Below, one piece after another: positions 1 through 6,698 of a DNA stretch of 18,156 bases. The DNA lies in NCBI GenBank assembly GCA_023397245.1, contig JAEWUH010000070.1, positions 1 through 18,156 on the forward strand, read 5' to 3'. Positions within the stretch are counted from its first letter, which is position 1. Every line of letters starts with the position of its first letter. The stretch is from Bacillota bacterium (GTDB taxonomy: Bacteria > Bacillota > Clostridia > Oscillospirales > Acutalibacteraceae). The notes under the pieces are model-generated. The model was given only the letters and a program-made list of their open reading frames with translations. It was not told the origin of the DNA and did not search any database. The translations under genes and the position numbers were made by a program.

Positions 1-386
1 AAGGGCTGCTCGGCCATTCCGACGCCGATGTACTGGCGCACGCGATTGCGGATTCCCTGCTGGGCGCGGCTGCCCTGGGGGATATCGGCGGACTTTTTCC
101 GGATACCGATCCGGCTTATAAGGATGCAGACAGCCTCAAGCTCCTTTCCGCCGTCTGCGAGCTGCTTTGGGAAAAGGGCTATACCGTAGGAAACATCGAC
201 GCTACGGTGATTGCACAGGCGCCCAAACTGAAACCGTATATTGAAACGATGCGGCGCAATCTTGCGGCTGCCTGCGGAATCGGCATGGAGAAGGTCAGTG
301 TAAAGGCAACTACAGAGGAGAATCTAGGCTTCACAGGGGCGGGCGAGGGCATCGCAGCCCATGCCGTCTGTATCATCGAATCGTAA
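1..386 (+). CDS. ispF: 2-C-methyl-D-erythritol 2,4-cyclodiphosphate synthase, 3' part
   Basis: Partial gene, open at the left edge; the frame begins at base 3 and stops with TAA at 384-386, leaving 127 residues. IspF is about 157-160 residues, so roughly 30 N-terminal residues, including the first metal-binding DxH, lie outside. The visible part carries the family core: GHSDADVLAHA near its start, then GDIGGLFPDTDP, and the C-terminal TTEENLGFTG segment followed by a short hydrophobic end. The enzyme converts CDP-ME 2-phosphate to MEcPP with release of CMP in the cytosolic MEP isoprenoid pathway. What lies upstream (often ispD) cannot be seen. No clear terminator follows; the next gene begins 87 bases downstream. 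Identification is secure from the motifs. Confidence 0.95.
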   Translation, partial: GLLGHSDADVLAHAIADSLLGAAALGDIGGLFPDTDPAYKDADSLKLLSAVCELLWEKGYTVGNIDATVIAQAPKLKPYIETMRRNLAAACGIGMEKVSVKATTEENLGFTGAGEGIAAHAVCIIES

Positions 387-430
387 CGAAATATATTTTC
401 CCGCGTATCACAGCCAAGTAGTCAAAAGGA

Positions 431-458
431 TTGCCTCCGGCATAATCTGTAGTAATAT
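431..458 (+). promoter_or_regulatory. weak sigma-A-like promoter candidate before the DUF3343 gene
   Basis: TTGCCT (431-436) is followed after 16 bases by TAATAT (453-458). The -35 matches 4 of 6 and the -10 is poor. It is the best candidate in the 87-base gap after ispF, but read-through from ispF is equally possible. The predicted start would lie only about 10 bases before the GTG start, leaving a very short leader that overlaps the Shine-Dalgarno. Confidence 0.25.
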
Positions 459-473
459 AGAGAGGTGATTAAT

Positions 474-704
474 GTGGGCAAGCCTTTGATTATGTTAAGC
501 TCAATCACATATGCTATGAAAAGCCGTGATATTTTATTTCAGAACGGGATAAAATCCTATGTGGAGAGAACGCCGCATGTTAACGGAGACGTTGGCTGCG
601 GTTACAGTATATATGTACCATTCCGGACAGACGAGGCGGAACGGATTCTGAGAAGTATGGGAATCAAAATTCTCGGCCGCTTGGAAAGGGACGGTATTTC
701 ATGA
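474..704 (+). CDS. DUF3343 (putative Se/S carrier-like) small protein
   Basis: Small soluble protein of 76 residues from the GTG start at 474. The start was chosen because a good Shine-Dalgarno, AGAGGTGA (461-468), sits five bases upstream; the in-frame GTG at 465 lies inside that site. The sequence has the DUF3343 pattern: an N-terminal strand with SSITYAM (alpha-helix following), then a central GCGYSI motif with a cysteine, and a short helix near the end. The family is described in Pfam as putative Se/S carrier-like, and members sit beside class-V aminotransferases, as here: the stop overlaps the next start (ATGA, 701-704). I infer a role receiving or passing sulfur or selenium from the neighbouring desulfurase-like enzyme; this is not shown by the sequence. 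The single conserved cysteine would be the natural carrier residue. Confidence 0.8.
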   Translation: MGKPLIMLSSITYAMKSRDILFQNGIKSYVERTPHVNGDVGCGYSIYVPFRTDEAERILRSMGIKILGRLERDGIS

Positions 705-1837
705 TCTATCTTGATAATGCCGCCACAACATATCCCAAGCCTATGTCTGTTCAGAACGCTGTCAGCAGCGCGCTGCGAAACTACGGAGCAAACCCCGGCC
801 GTGCAGGCCACAGCATGTCCATGGCGGCGGCGGAGGAAATATATCGCACCCGGAAAGCGGCGGCGGATTTCTTTAAGGCACCAGGAGAGGAATGTGTGGC
901 ATTTACATTAAACTGCACGCACGCCGTCAATTATGTTTTAAAGGGTCTGTTAAAGCCCGGCGACCATGTTGTTACCTCCTGCCTGGAGCATAATGCGGTA
1001 ATGCGGCCGCTGAAGGCGCTTTCCGAACAGGGGATAACCTATTCTCAGGCACAGGTTTATCCGGGGGACAACGACGCGACTGTGGATTCCTTTCGGAAAG
1101 AGATCAAGGAAAATACCGCGCTGATTATCTGCACGCACGTTTCCAATGTATTCGGTATCCGGTTGCCGATTGAACGGATTGCCGCTTTGGGTCATGAATA
1201 CGAAATTCCCATTGCGGTTGACTGCGCGCAGTCCGCGGGAGTTCTTCCAATCGATATGGCAACATACGGCTTCGATTACCTCTGCATTGCAAGCCACAAG
1301 GGGCTCTATGCGCCGATGGGTACCGGGATGCTGATAACGCCGAACGGCTCGAATTTGAAAACCGTGATCGAGGGCGGCACCGGAACAGTTTCCGCTTCGC
1401 TCAGCCAGCCCCAGACCATGCCGGACAGAATGGAAAGCGGAACACAGAATATGCCCGGAATTGCCGGAATTCGCGCCGGAATTGAATTTGTACAGTCCAA
1501 AACCATAGACAAAATTTATCAGCATGAAATGTCATTGATTCAGTATTTATATAAAAGCCTTTCCGGAATGAAGCACATAAAGCTTTACACGCCGGAGCCT
1601 ATTGCGCCTTATTTCGCGCCGGTTCTTGCGTTCAACGTATCCGACAAGCCCAGTGAAACGGTCGCTCAGAAACTGAACGAGCATGGGTTTGCGGTTCGCG
1701 CCGGACTGCACTGCGCTCCGGCCGCGCATGAGTTCATGGGTACCCTGAATCAGGGCGCCGTACGCGTATGTCCTTCAATTTTCAGCAATATAAACGAAAT
1801 ACGGAGTTTCTCTTTTACTTTATCAAAGATAATCTAA
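701..1837 (+). CDS. class-V aminotransferase, cysteine desulfurase family (EF2568-like)
   Basis: PLP enzyme of 378 residues starting at ATG 701, overlapping the DUF3343 stop by four bases, with AAGGGACGG (684-692) as ribosome binding site. Features in order: YLDNAATTYPKP at the N-terminus, THAVN and CLEHNAVMRPL in the cofactor-binding half, DCAQSAG around residue 174 (the Asp contacting the PLP ring), SHKGLYAPMG with the Schiff-base lysine K200, GTQNMPG around 248, and RAGLHCAP with C338 at the position of the catalytic cysteine of group II (SufS/CsdA type) desulfurases. It probably releases sulfur or selenium from cysteine or selenocysteine as an enzyme-bound persulfide. The length and the DUF3343 partner fit the EF2568-like subfamily (TIGR01977), which was linked to selenium-dependent molybdenum hydroxylase systems. 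The true substrate is inferred only. No SufU or IscU scaffold is next to it. Confidence 0.88.
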   Translation: MIYLDNAATTYPKPMSVQNAVSSALRNYGANPGRAGHSMSMAAAEEIYRTRKAAADFFKAPGEECVAFTLNCTHAVNYVLKGLLKPGDHVVTSCLEHNAVMRPLKALSEQGITYSQAQVYPGDNDATVDSFRKEIKENTALIICTHVSNVFGIRLPIERIAALGHEYEIPIAVDCAQSAGVLPIDMATYGFDYLCIASHKGLYAPMGTGMLITPNGSNLKTVIEGGTGTVSASLSQPQTMPDRMESGTQNMPGIAGIRAGIEFVQSKTIDKIYQHEMSLIQYLYKSLSGMKHIKLYTPEPIAPYFAPVLAFNVSDKPSETVAQKLNEHGFAVRAGLHCAPAAHEFMGTLNQGAVRVCPSIFSNINEIRSFSFTLSKII

Positions 1838-1855
1838 AAATACAAAATAAAAAGA

Positions 1856-1883
1856 TTGCATATGGATTTTTATATGTTAAAAT
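1856..1883 (+). promoter_or_regulatory. promoter of cdaA-cdaR
   Basis: TTGCAT (1856-1861), 16-base spacer, TAAAAT (1878-1883), with TGT directly before the -10 giving an extended TGn element. Transcription would start near 1890 and leave a leader of about 34 bases before the cdaA ATG at 1924. No terminator separates this from the preceding gene, so read-through may add to it. Confidence 0.6.
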
Positions 1884-1923
1884 TAGATTTGGGATGTTTT
1901 ATTTCATCGGAAGGAAGAAAGCT

Positions 1924-2808
1924 ATGGACTATATTATAAATGCCTGGAAATCGTTTATTAGCCTCGTAGAGCTGTTTCGTTTTTCCGATGCTTTAGACGT
2001 AATCCTGGTTTCTTTTATTATATTCAGCGCAATTAAACTTGTACGTGAAACAAGAGCGGAGCAGCTGGTAAAAGGAATTATTGTTCTGCTGGCCGTTTGG
2101 GGCGCATCCTATATTCTGCAGCTGTATATGATGAAAACCCTGCTGAATTACTTTTTCCAGTTTGCGGTCACCGCGTTTCTTATCGTATTTCAGCCGGAAA
2201 TCCGCCGTGCCCTTGAGCAGATTGGGCGGACGGGAATCGGCAACAAGCACTGGACTTTCGGTATTCCGACGGACGATGAGGAGGTCCTTCTGCAGCAGAA
2301 CCGCAGAGGGGTAAACGCGGTGGTTGACGCCGCGGCCGTGCTGCAGAAGCAGAAAACCGGCGCATTAATCGTATTTGAAAGAAAAACGAAGCTGGGGGAT
2401 ATCATTGACACCGGAACGGTGGTCAATGCGATTCCCTCCGCTCCGATTATCTGCAATGTCTTTTTTAACAAAGCACCCCTGCATGACGGCGCGATGATTA
2501 TACGCAACGGCATGCTGTACGCAGCCGGCTGCATTCTGCCGCTTACCAAAAGCGATAATGTAAGCATTGAGCTTGGAACACGCCACAGGGCGGCAATCGG
2601 CATGAGTGAGAACTCGGACGGCGTAGTCGTCGTTGTGTCCGAAGAAACGGGGCAAATTTCTGTTGCGGTAAACGGAGTGCTTACGCGCAATTATACAAGG
2701 GAAACTCTGAAAAGCGCCTTGGAAGGCCTTATCCTGCCCAGCACTTCCGAGCAGGGTGAAAAGCGTTCGGGAAAAATCCCTTCAATCTGGAGGGGGAAAC
2801 GATCATGA
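1924..2808 (+). CDS. cdaA: diadenylate cyclase CdaA (DacA), membrane-anchored
   Basis: Makes cyclic di-AMP from two ATP at the cytoplasmic face of the membrane. The start ATG 1924 is preceded by GGAAGGAAG (1910-1918); in-frame starts further upstream would overlap the previous gene and add a non-family extension. The 294-residue product has three membrane segments (about 24-41, 48-68 and 74-90) and a DAC (DisA_N) catalytic domain from about 95 to 272. The catalytic signature DGA is at 188-190 within APLHDGAMII, and RHR (220-222) in the motif GTRHRAAIG binds the nucleotide. The tail (275-294) is longer and more basic than usual for a family of about 270-280 residues. cdaR follows, overlapping by four bases (ATGA). 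c-di-AMP controls potassium and osmolyte uptake and cell-wall balance in Firmicutes, and the enzyme is normally essential there. Confidence 0.95.
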   Translation: MDYIINAWKSFISLVELFRFSDALDVILVSFIIFSAIKLVRETRAEQLVKGIIVLLAVWGASYILQLYMMKTLLNYFFQFAVTAFLIVFQPEIRRALEQIGRTGIGNKHWTFGIPTDDEEVLLQQNRRGVNAVVDAAAVLQKQKTGALIVFERKTKLGDIIDTGTVVNAIPSAPIICNVFFNKAPLHDGAMIIRNGMLYAAGCILPLTKSDNVSIELGTRHRAAIGMSENSDGVVVVVSEETGQISVAVNGVLTRNYTRETLKSALEGLILPSTSEQGEKRSGKIPSIWRGKRS

Positions 2809-4082
2809 AACATAAAAAGTTTAACATTACAAGACTGTTTTACAACGATAAATTCGTTATGGTTTTCTCTTTGCTGGCGTCTATTGTATTATGGGGCGTT
2901 ATGGCTACCACCAATACGGAGCAGTTTCCCCGCCAGATAACAGACGTACCGATCGTGATTAATCTTTCGGACTCCGCCCAGGCGGACGGACTGAAGGTTT
3001 TCAGCCCGGTGAATGCCACGGCAACGGTTGCGATTAAGGGAAACAGCCTGATCGTAAAGCAGATACAGGCGTCCGATCTGCAGGTTGTTGCGCAGCTGGC
3101 TTCTACCATTACAACCCCCGGAAGCTATACGTTCAATCTTTCGGCACAGAAAAAGGGTACGCTGACGGATTTTGAAGTGGTTTCCATTAACCCGAACCAG
3201 ACGATTATCAGCGTGGACCGTTCCAAGGAAAAAACGTTTCCGATTGAAAGCAATATATCCTATAAGCAGGATTATCAGGCCGATACCAATTATTTTGTAA
3301 GTACACCTACCTTAAGCAGCGATACCGTAACGATATCCGGCCCGGAGAAAGAGATTTCTCAGGTCAATAAGGTAGCCGTGCAGTACGAAATCAGCGAAAC
3401 CCTAAGGGATACGAAGAACTTTACGGCGGATTTGATCTTATTTGACGCAAACGGGAACCGAATAACACCGAACAGGCTGAAGATGAGCGAAACCAAGGTG
3501 GACGTATCCATACCGGTACTCGCGAGAAAAGTAATGCCGTTTAAAGTCAATTTCACGAACCAGCCTGCCGGTTTGCTCCTTACGTATGGGCAGATTGCGG
3601 TCAATCCGGAATCCATTGACGTAGCCGGGCCGAAGGACATTCTTGCGAATCAGTCGGAAATAAGCCTTCCGCCCCTCGACTTTTCCGGCATCAGTCCCAC
3701 GAAAAACACGTTTGATGTGAATGTTACCCTGCCGAACGGCTGTAAGAATCTCAGCAGCATCCCGGTTGCGAAGGTCACCCTGGACTTGAGCGGGTTTTCC
3801 ACAAGGCAGGTCGTCGTAAATAACTTTATTGTAAAGAACCTTTCTTCCAATAAAACGGCCAGCATTTTTACAAGCAGTCTTGACGTTACGGTGGTCGGGC
3901 CGGAACCGGAAGTATCCAAGCTTACTTCAGGCAGTCTGGTTGCCCAAATCGATATGTCCGGCAAAGAAAACTTTACAGGGCATACGGAAATGCCGGTTAC
4001 TTTCAGTATCAGCAATGCCGCCAGTTCCTGGGTTTACGGCAGCTATATGGCGAATCTCAGCGTAATCGATAAAACAGAATAG
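2805..4082 (+). CDS. cdaR: CdaA regulatory protein CdaR (YbbR-domain protein)
   Basis: Extracellular regulatory partner of CdaA, 425 residues, starting at ATG 2805 in a four-base overlap with cdaA and behind GGAGGGGG (2789-2796). A short basic N-terminus (1-16) precedes one membrane segment (about 17-34, ending LASIVLWGVMA), which should anchor the protein with its bulk outside. The rest can be divided into four YbbR-like beta repeats, roughly 44-137, 145-236, 243-328 and 336-422, each ending in a D-x-S or similar strand and containing the VxGP turn (for example ISGP near 180, VAGP near 275, VVGP near 364). YbbR proteins bind CdaA through the membrane and adjust its activity. Repeat borders are by eye. 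The operon ends here in a strong terminator, so glmM is not co-transcribed. Confidence 0.92.
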   Translation: MKHKKFNITRLFYNDKFVMVFSLLASIVLWGVMATTNTEQFPRQITDVPIVINLSDSAQADGLKVFSPVNATATVAIKGNSLIVKQIQASDLQVVAQLASTITTPGSYTFNLSAQKKGTLTDFEVVSINPNQTIISVDRSKEKTFPIESNISYKQDYQADTNYFVSTPTLSSDTVTISGPEKEISQVNKVAVQYEISETLRDTKNFTADLILFDANGNRITPNRLKMSETKVDVSIPVLARKVMPFKVNFTNQPAGLLLTYGQIAVNPESIDVAGPKDILANQSEISLPPLDFSGISPTKNTFDVNVTLPNGCKNLSSIPVAKVTLDLSGFSTRQVVVNNFIVKNLSSNKTASIFTSSLDVTVVGPEPEVSKLTSGSLVAQIDMSGKENFTGHTEMPVTFSISNAASSWVYGSYMANLSVIDKTE

Positions 4083-4091
4083 GACAAAGAT

Positions 4092-4136
4092 GCTGCCCCG
4101 CAGCGGTTCGAGAAACCGCGGCGGGGCAGCTTTTTT
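4092..4136 (+). terminator. intrinsic terminator of the cdaA-cdaR operon
   Basis: Perfect 10-bp stem GCTGCCCCGC (4092-4101) with GCGGGGCAGC (4121-4130), continued after one A/G mismatch by a 6-bp stem (4103-4108 with 4114-4119) and a 5-base loop, then six T (4131-4136). It begins nine bases after the cdaR stop. The T-run is on the plus strand; the opposite side is weaker. Confidence 0.95.
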
Positions 4137-4311
4137 ATACGGACAACCGCTTCATATCGTACCGAACGTTCAAGCTGATTTTTGCCTTCAGGTCGCACGG
4201 GATAGACTGAGCCCACCCGCGCAGCTGCATACCGGCTTTTAGCTTCACCGGCAATGCCCAATCGTGCCTTTCACTTTCAGCGGCACAGTCGGTGGTTATA
4301 CGGAGTAAGGC
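4135..4311 (-). other. unidentified coding-like fragment, no start codon of its own
   Basis: Minus-strand frame open for 58 codons from just after a TAG at 4312-4314 down to a TAA at 4135-4137. The composition reads like a real C-terminus: it includes DWALPVKLKAG, then LRGWAQSIPCDLKAKI and ends in RYDMKRLSV. It has no ATG near its beginning and no ribosome binding site; the first in-frame ATG would leave only about 34 residues. It sits exactly between the cdaR terminator and the hairpin downstream of hppA. I do not recognise the family. It may be the last piece of a lost gene, or a chance open frame. Confidence 0.3.
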
Positions 4312-4316
4312 CTATT

Positions 4317-4362
4317 ACAGCGAGGGGCCCGCAGACTGAACAGCCTGCGGGCCCCTCGCTGT
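4317..4362 (-). terminator. long perfect hairpin downstream of hppA, probable terminator
   Basis: An 18-bp perfect inverted repeat, 4317-4334 with 4345-4362, around a 10-base loop, beginning five bases after the hppA stop codon on the minus strand. It has no T-run on either side: minus-strand sequence continues AATAGGCC. It could terminate inefficiently, protect the 3' end of the hppA mRNA, or block transcription in both directions. Confidence 0.55.
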
Positions 4363-4367
4363 TGGAA

Positions 4368-6458
4368 TTAATGAATCAGAGATGAAGTAAGGAATATCGT
4401 AGACATTAACGAGGAAACAAGGGAAACAACGGTGATCTGCGTATTGATGGAAGGCCCTGCGGTGTCCTTGAACGGGTCGCCGACGGTGTCGCCGACTACC
4501 GCGGCTTTATGAGCATCCGAGCCCTTTCCGCCGTTATTGCCGGATTCAATGTATTTCTTCGAGTTATCCCACAAACCGCCCGCATTGCTCATGAACAGGG
4601 CAAGCAGCAGGCCGGATACGATATTGCCGCAAAGGAACCCGCCGATTGCCTGAACGCCGCCGATAAACCCGACGATCAGGGTTGCGATAATCGTCATAAG
4701 GCCGGCCGGGATCAGTTCCTTTAAAGCGCCGACGGTTGCAATTTCAATACATTTGCTGTATTCCGGAACAACGCCTTCCTTGCCTTCCTTAAGCCCAAGT
4801 ATTTCTCTAAACTGGCGGTGGATTTCGGCAACCATTCTCTGTGCGTTGCGGTCAACGCCGAGCATCAGCATGGCGGAGAATACGGCCGGAATCGCGGCGC
4901 CGACCAGAAGTCCGAAGAACACGATCGGATTCATAACATCAAACCCGGTGAGCTTCTGTAGATTCAGCTCCGCAGCGGCGTCGTTTACCTGGCTGATGAA
5001 TGCGCCCAGCAGGGAGATCACGGTGAGGCCGGCAGCGCCGATGGCAAATCCCTTTGTAATCGCCTTTACGGTATTGCCCGCGCTGTCCAGGGAATCGGTG
5101 ATTTCAAGAACATCGTCGCCCAGATCGCCCATTTCGGCAAGGCCGCGCGCGTTATCCACAATGGGGCCATACGCGTCGTTGGAAATAATCATGCCTACGA
5201 TGGAAAGCATACCCACCGCCGCCATGGCAATGCCGAACAGCGCGTAGCCAGAGCCGAGCGGTTCACAGAGCTTGTAAGCGGCCAGAGCGGAAATCGCAAT
5301 GCCGATCATAGCGGGAAGTGTGCTGAGGAAACCGTAGGAAATACCGGAAAGAATCGTAAACGCCGGGCCGGATTCTGAAGCTTTTGCAACTTGATGAACC
5401 GGCTTCTTCGTATCGTCTGTGAAGTAGTCGCTGGCAATGCCGATGATCACACCGACCAGCAGGCCGACTGCGCTTGCTCCCCAAATTCTCCAGTTCAGGC
5501 CGAATATCTGGGTCGCCAGAGCGGTTAATATGCCGAAAACAATCGTCGTAACATATGTACTGCTGTTCAGGGCTCTGGTCGGATTCCCTTTTTTGCCCAT
5601 TCTGGCGGTGGCTACACCGATAATGGAAGCAAGCAGTCCGGCTGCCGCATAGCAAAACACCGTGCTGGTATTCAGCGTGTTTCCTGCCGCTTTATCCAGA
5701 GTTGCTCCAATCACAAGCGCCGCAGCCATGGAAGCTACATTGGAATCAAACAGGTCAGCGCCCATTCCTGCTACGTCGCCCACGTTGTCGCCTACGTTGT
5801 CGGCGATAACGGCCGGGTTTCTCGGATCGTCCTCCGGAATTCCGAGCTCGACTTTACCCACCAGGTCTGCGCTGATATCGGCTGTTTTTGTATAAATTCC
5901 GCCGCCTGCCTTTGCAAACAGTGCAAGGGAGCTTGCGCCGAAGCTGAAGCCCAGCAGAACGTTGGTATCATTGGTAATCAGCATAACCAGAGAAACGCCG
6001 AGCAGAGTACCGCCTACAACGGCCATTCCCATTACGGCGCCGCCGCGGAAGCCTGCCATAAAGGAGGGCTTGATTCCGTGCTGTGCCGCCTCGGCTGTTT
6101 TAATGTTCGCAATGGTGGCAATCCGAATACCGATGACGCCGGCAATCGCGGAGAAGACGGTTCCGCAGATGTAGGCAAGAGCCATAGAAAGGTTGTTCAG
6201 AATATGGCCGTTCCAAATCGGGCTGGGCAGAAAAATCAAAATTAAAAGTGCCGCAATGCCTGCAAATTTCGCGAGCATCTTGTATTCCTTGGTTAAAAAG
6301 GTATTTGCACCGCTTTTAATCAAACCGCCGACTTCCGCTATTCGTGGATTGGAGGATGGCAGATTCTTAACCCATTTGTACAGCCAAGCTGCCATAACGA
6401 AAGAAATAACGGAAACGATAATGGATACGACAAGGAAGAACGAAACATTGTTAGTCAT
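4368..6458 (-). CDS. hppA: membrane-bound proton-translocating pyrophosphatase
   Basis: Ion-pumping inorganic pyrophosphatase, 696 residues, with about 16 membrane segments. It couples pyrophosphate hydrolysis to ion export. Substrate-site motifs are intact: DISADLVGKVELGIPEDDPRNP (residues about 194-214), the double DNVGDNVGD (220-228), and the C-terminal GDTVGDPFKDTAGP (656-669). The segment GNTVKAITKG (461-470) has lysine K465 where K+-dependent enzymes have alanine; from studies of this family that lysine replaces the potassium requirement, so I predict a K+-independent H+-pump rather than a Na+-pump. The start ATG at 6456-6458 has GAAGGGG upstream. It is transcribed alone, divergently from the LytTR operon, and followed by a long hairpin. 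In a fermenter it may salvage energy from biosynthetic pyrophosphate. Confidence 0.97.
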   Translation of the reverse strand: MTNNVSFFLVVSIIVSVISFVMAAWLYKWVKNLPSSNPRIAEVGGLIKSGANTFLTKEYKMLAKFAGIAALLILIFLPSPIWNGHILNNLSMALAYICGTVFSAIAGVIGIRIATIANIKTAEAAQHGIKPSFMAGFRGGAVMGMAVVGGTLLGVSLVMLITNDTNVLLGFSFGASSLALFAKAGGGIYTKTADISADLVGKVELGIPEDDPRNPAVIADNVGDNVGDVAGMGADLFDSNVASMAAALVIGATLDKAAGNTLNTSTVFCYAAAGLLASIIGVATARMGKKGNPTRALNSSTYVTTIVFGILTALATQIFGLNWRIWGASAVGLLVGVIIGIASDYFTDDTKKPVHQVAKASESGPAFTILSGISYGFLSTLPAMIGIAISALAAYKLCEPLGSGYALFGIAMAAVGMLSIVGMIISNDAYGPIVDNARGLAEMGDLGDDVLEITDSLDSAGNTVKAITKGFAIGAAGLTVISLLGAFISQVNDAAAELNLQKLTGFDVMNPIVFFGLLVGAAIPAVFSAMLMLGVDRNAQRMVAEIHRQFREILGLKEGKEGVVPEYSKCIEIATVGALKELIPAGLMTIIATLIVGFIGGVQAIGGFLCGNIVSGLLLALFMSNAGGLWDNSKKYIESGNNGGKGSDAHKAAVVGDTVGDPFKDTAGPSINTQITVVSLVSSLMSTIFLTSSLIH

Positions 6459-6480
6459 TTAATCAACCCCTTCAATTAAT

Positions 6481-6565
6481 AAATTGTACATATTTGCATT
6501 ATATCACGACAAAATTTGTAAATATAGGTTAAAAAGAACGATAATGTTGATTAAAATTTGTACAT
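6481..6565. repeat. three phased AAAWTTGTA repeats at the hppA promoter
   Basis: AAATTGTACAT (6481-6491), AAAATTTGTAAAT (6511-6523) and AAAATTTGTACAT (6553-6565) lie in the same orientation. The TTGTA cores begin at 6484, 6516 and 6558, spaced 32 and 42 bases, close to three and four helix turns. They flank the hppA -10 on both sides. Possibly a regulator site; possibly chance in AT-rich sequence. Confidence 0.35.
6498..6506 (-). promoter_or_regulatory. extended -10 promoter of hppA
   Basis: On the minus strand TGATATAAT (6506 to 6498), a consensus TATAAT with the TGn extension. The matching -35 is poor (TATATT at 17 bases), as is common for extended -10 promoters. Transcription would start near 6491, leaving about 33 bases before the hppA ATG. 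The same TGATATAAT occurs before the AlaX-like gene (10456-10464). Confidence 0.65.
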
Positions 6566-6586
6566 AATGATGGACTTGCCTGCGGG

Positions 6587-6617
6587 TATGCATTTTAAAG
6601 CTTTAATATGCATCTTA
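6587..6617. promoter_or_regulatory. TATGCATYTTA direct repeat, candidate LytTR operator
   Basis: TATGCATTTTA (6587-6597) and TATGCATCTTA (6607-6617) are identical at 10 of 11 positions and start 20 bases apart. LytTR-domain regulators typically bind short direct repeats about two helix turns apart. The second copy ends 11 bases before the -35 of the LytTR operon. Because ATGCAT is self-complementary the block also reads as an imperfect dyad (6588-6600 with 6601-6613, 12 of 13 pairs) centred on AAGCTT. Confidence 0.5.
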
Positions 6618-6628
6618 CCGAAAATTGA

Positions 6629-6657
6629 TTGCAGAGAAGTAATTATGATGATATTCT
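6629..6657 (+). promoter_or_regulatory. promoter of the LytTR-DUF3021-ABC operon
   Basis: TTGCAG (6629-6634), 17-base spacer, TATTCT (6652-6657), with TGA before the -10 (extended TGn). The start of transcription would be near 6664, about 35 bases before the TTG start codon at 6699. The direct repeat at 6587-6617 lies just upstream, in the place expected for an activator. Confidence 0.6.
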
Positions 6658-6698
6658 AATGCTAAGAGATGAACGAATCTGCGAACGGGGTGTAAAAT

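Noticed and set aside
1768..1923. N-terminal extension of cdaA overlapping the desulfurase gene
   Set aside because: It would overlap the previous gene by about 70 bases, has no family similarity, and the promoter and Shine-Dalgarno support ATG 1924.
6448..6465. Rex-like TTGTTAGTCATTTAATCA over the hppA start codon
   Set aside because: Only 11 of 14 positions with two mismatches in the critical right half-site core; it is explained by the coding start and the leader.
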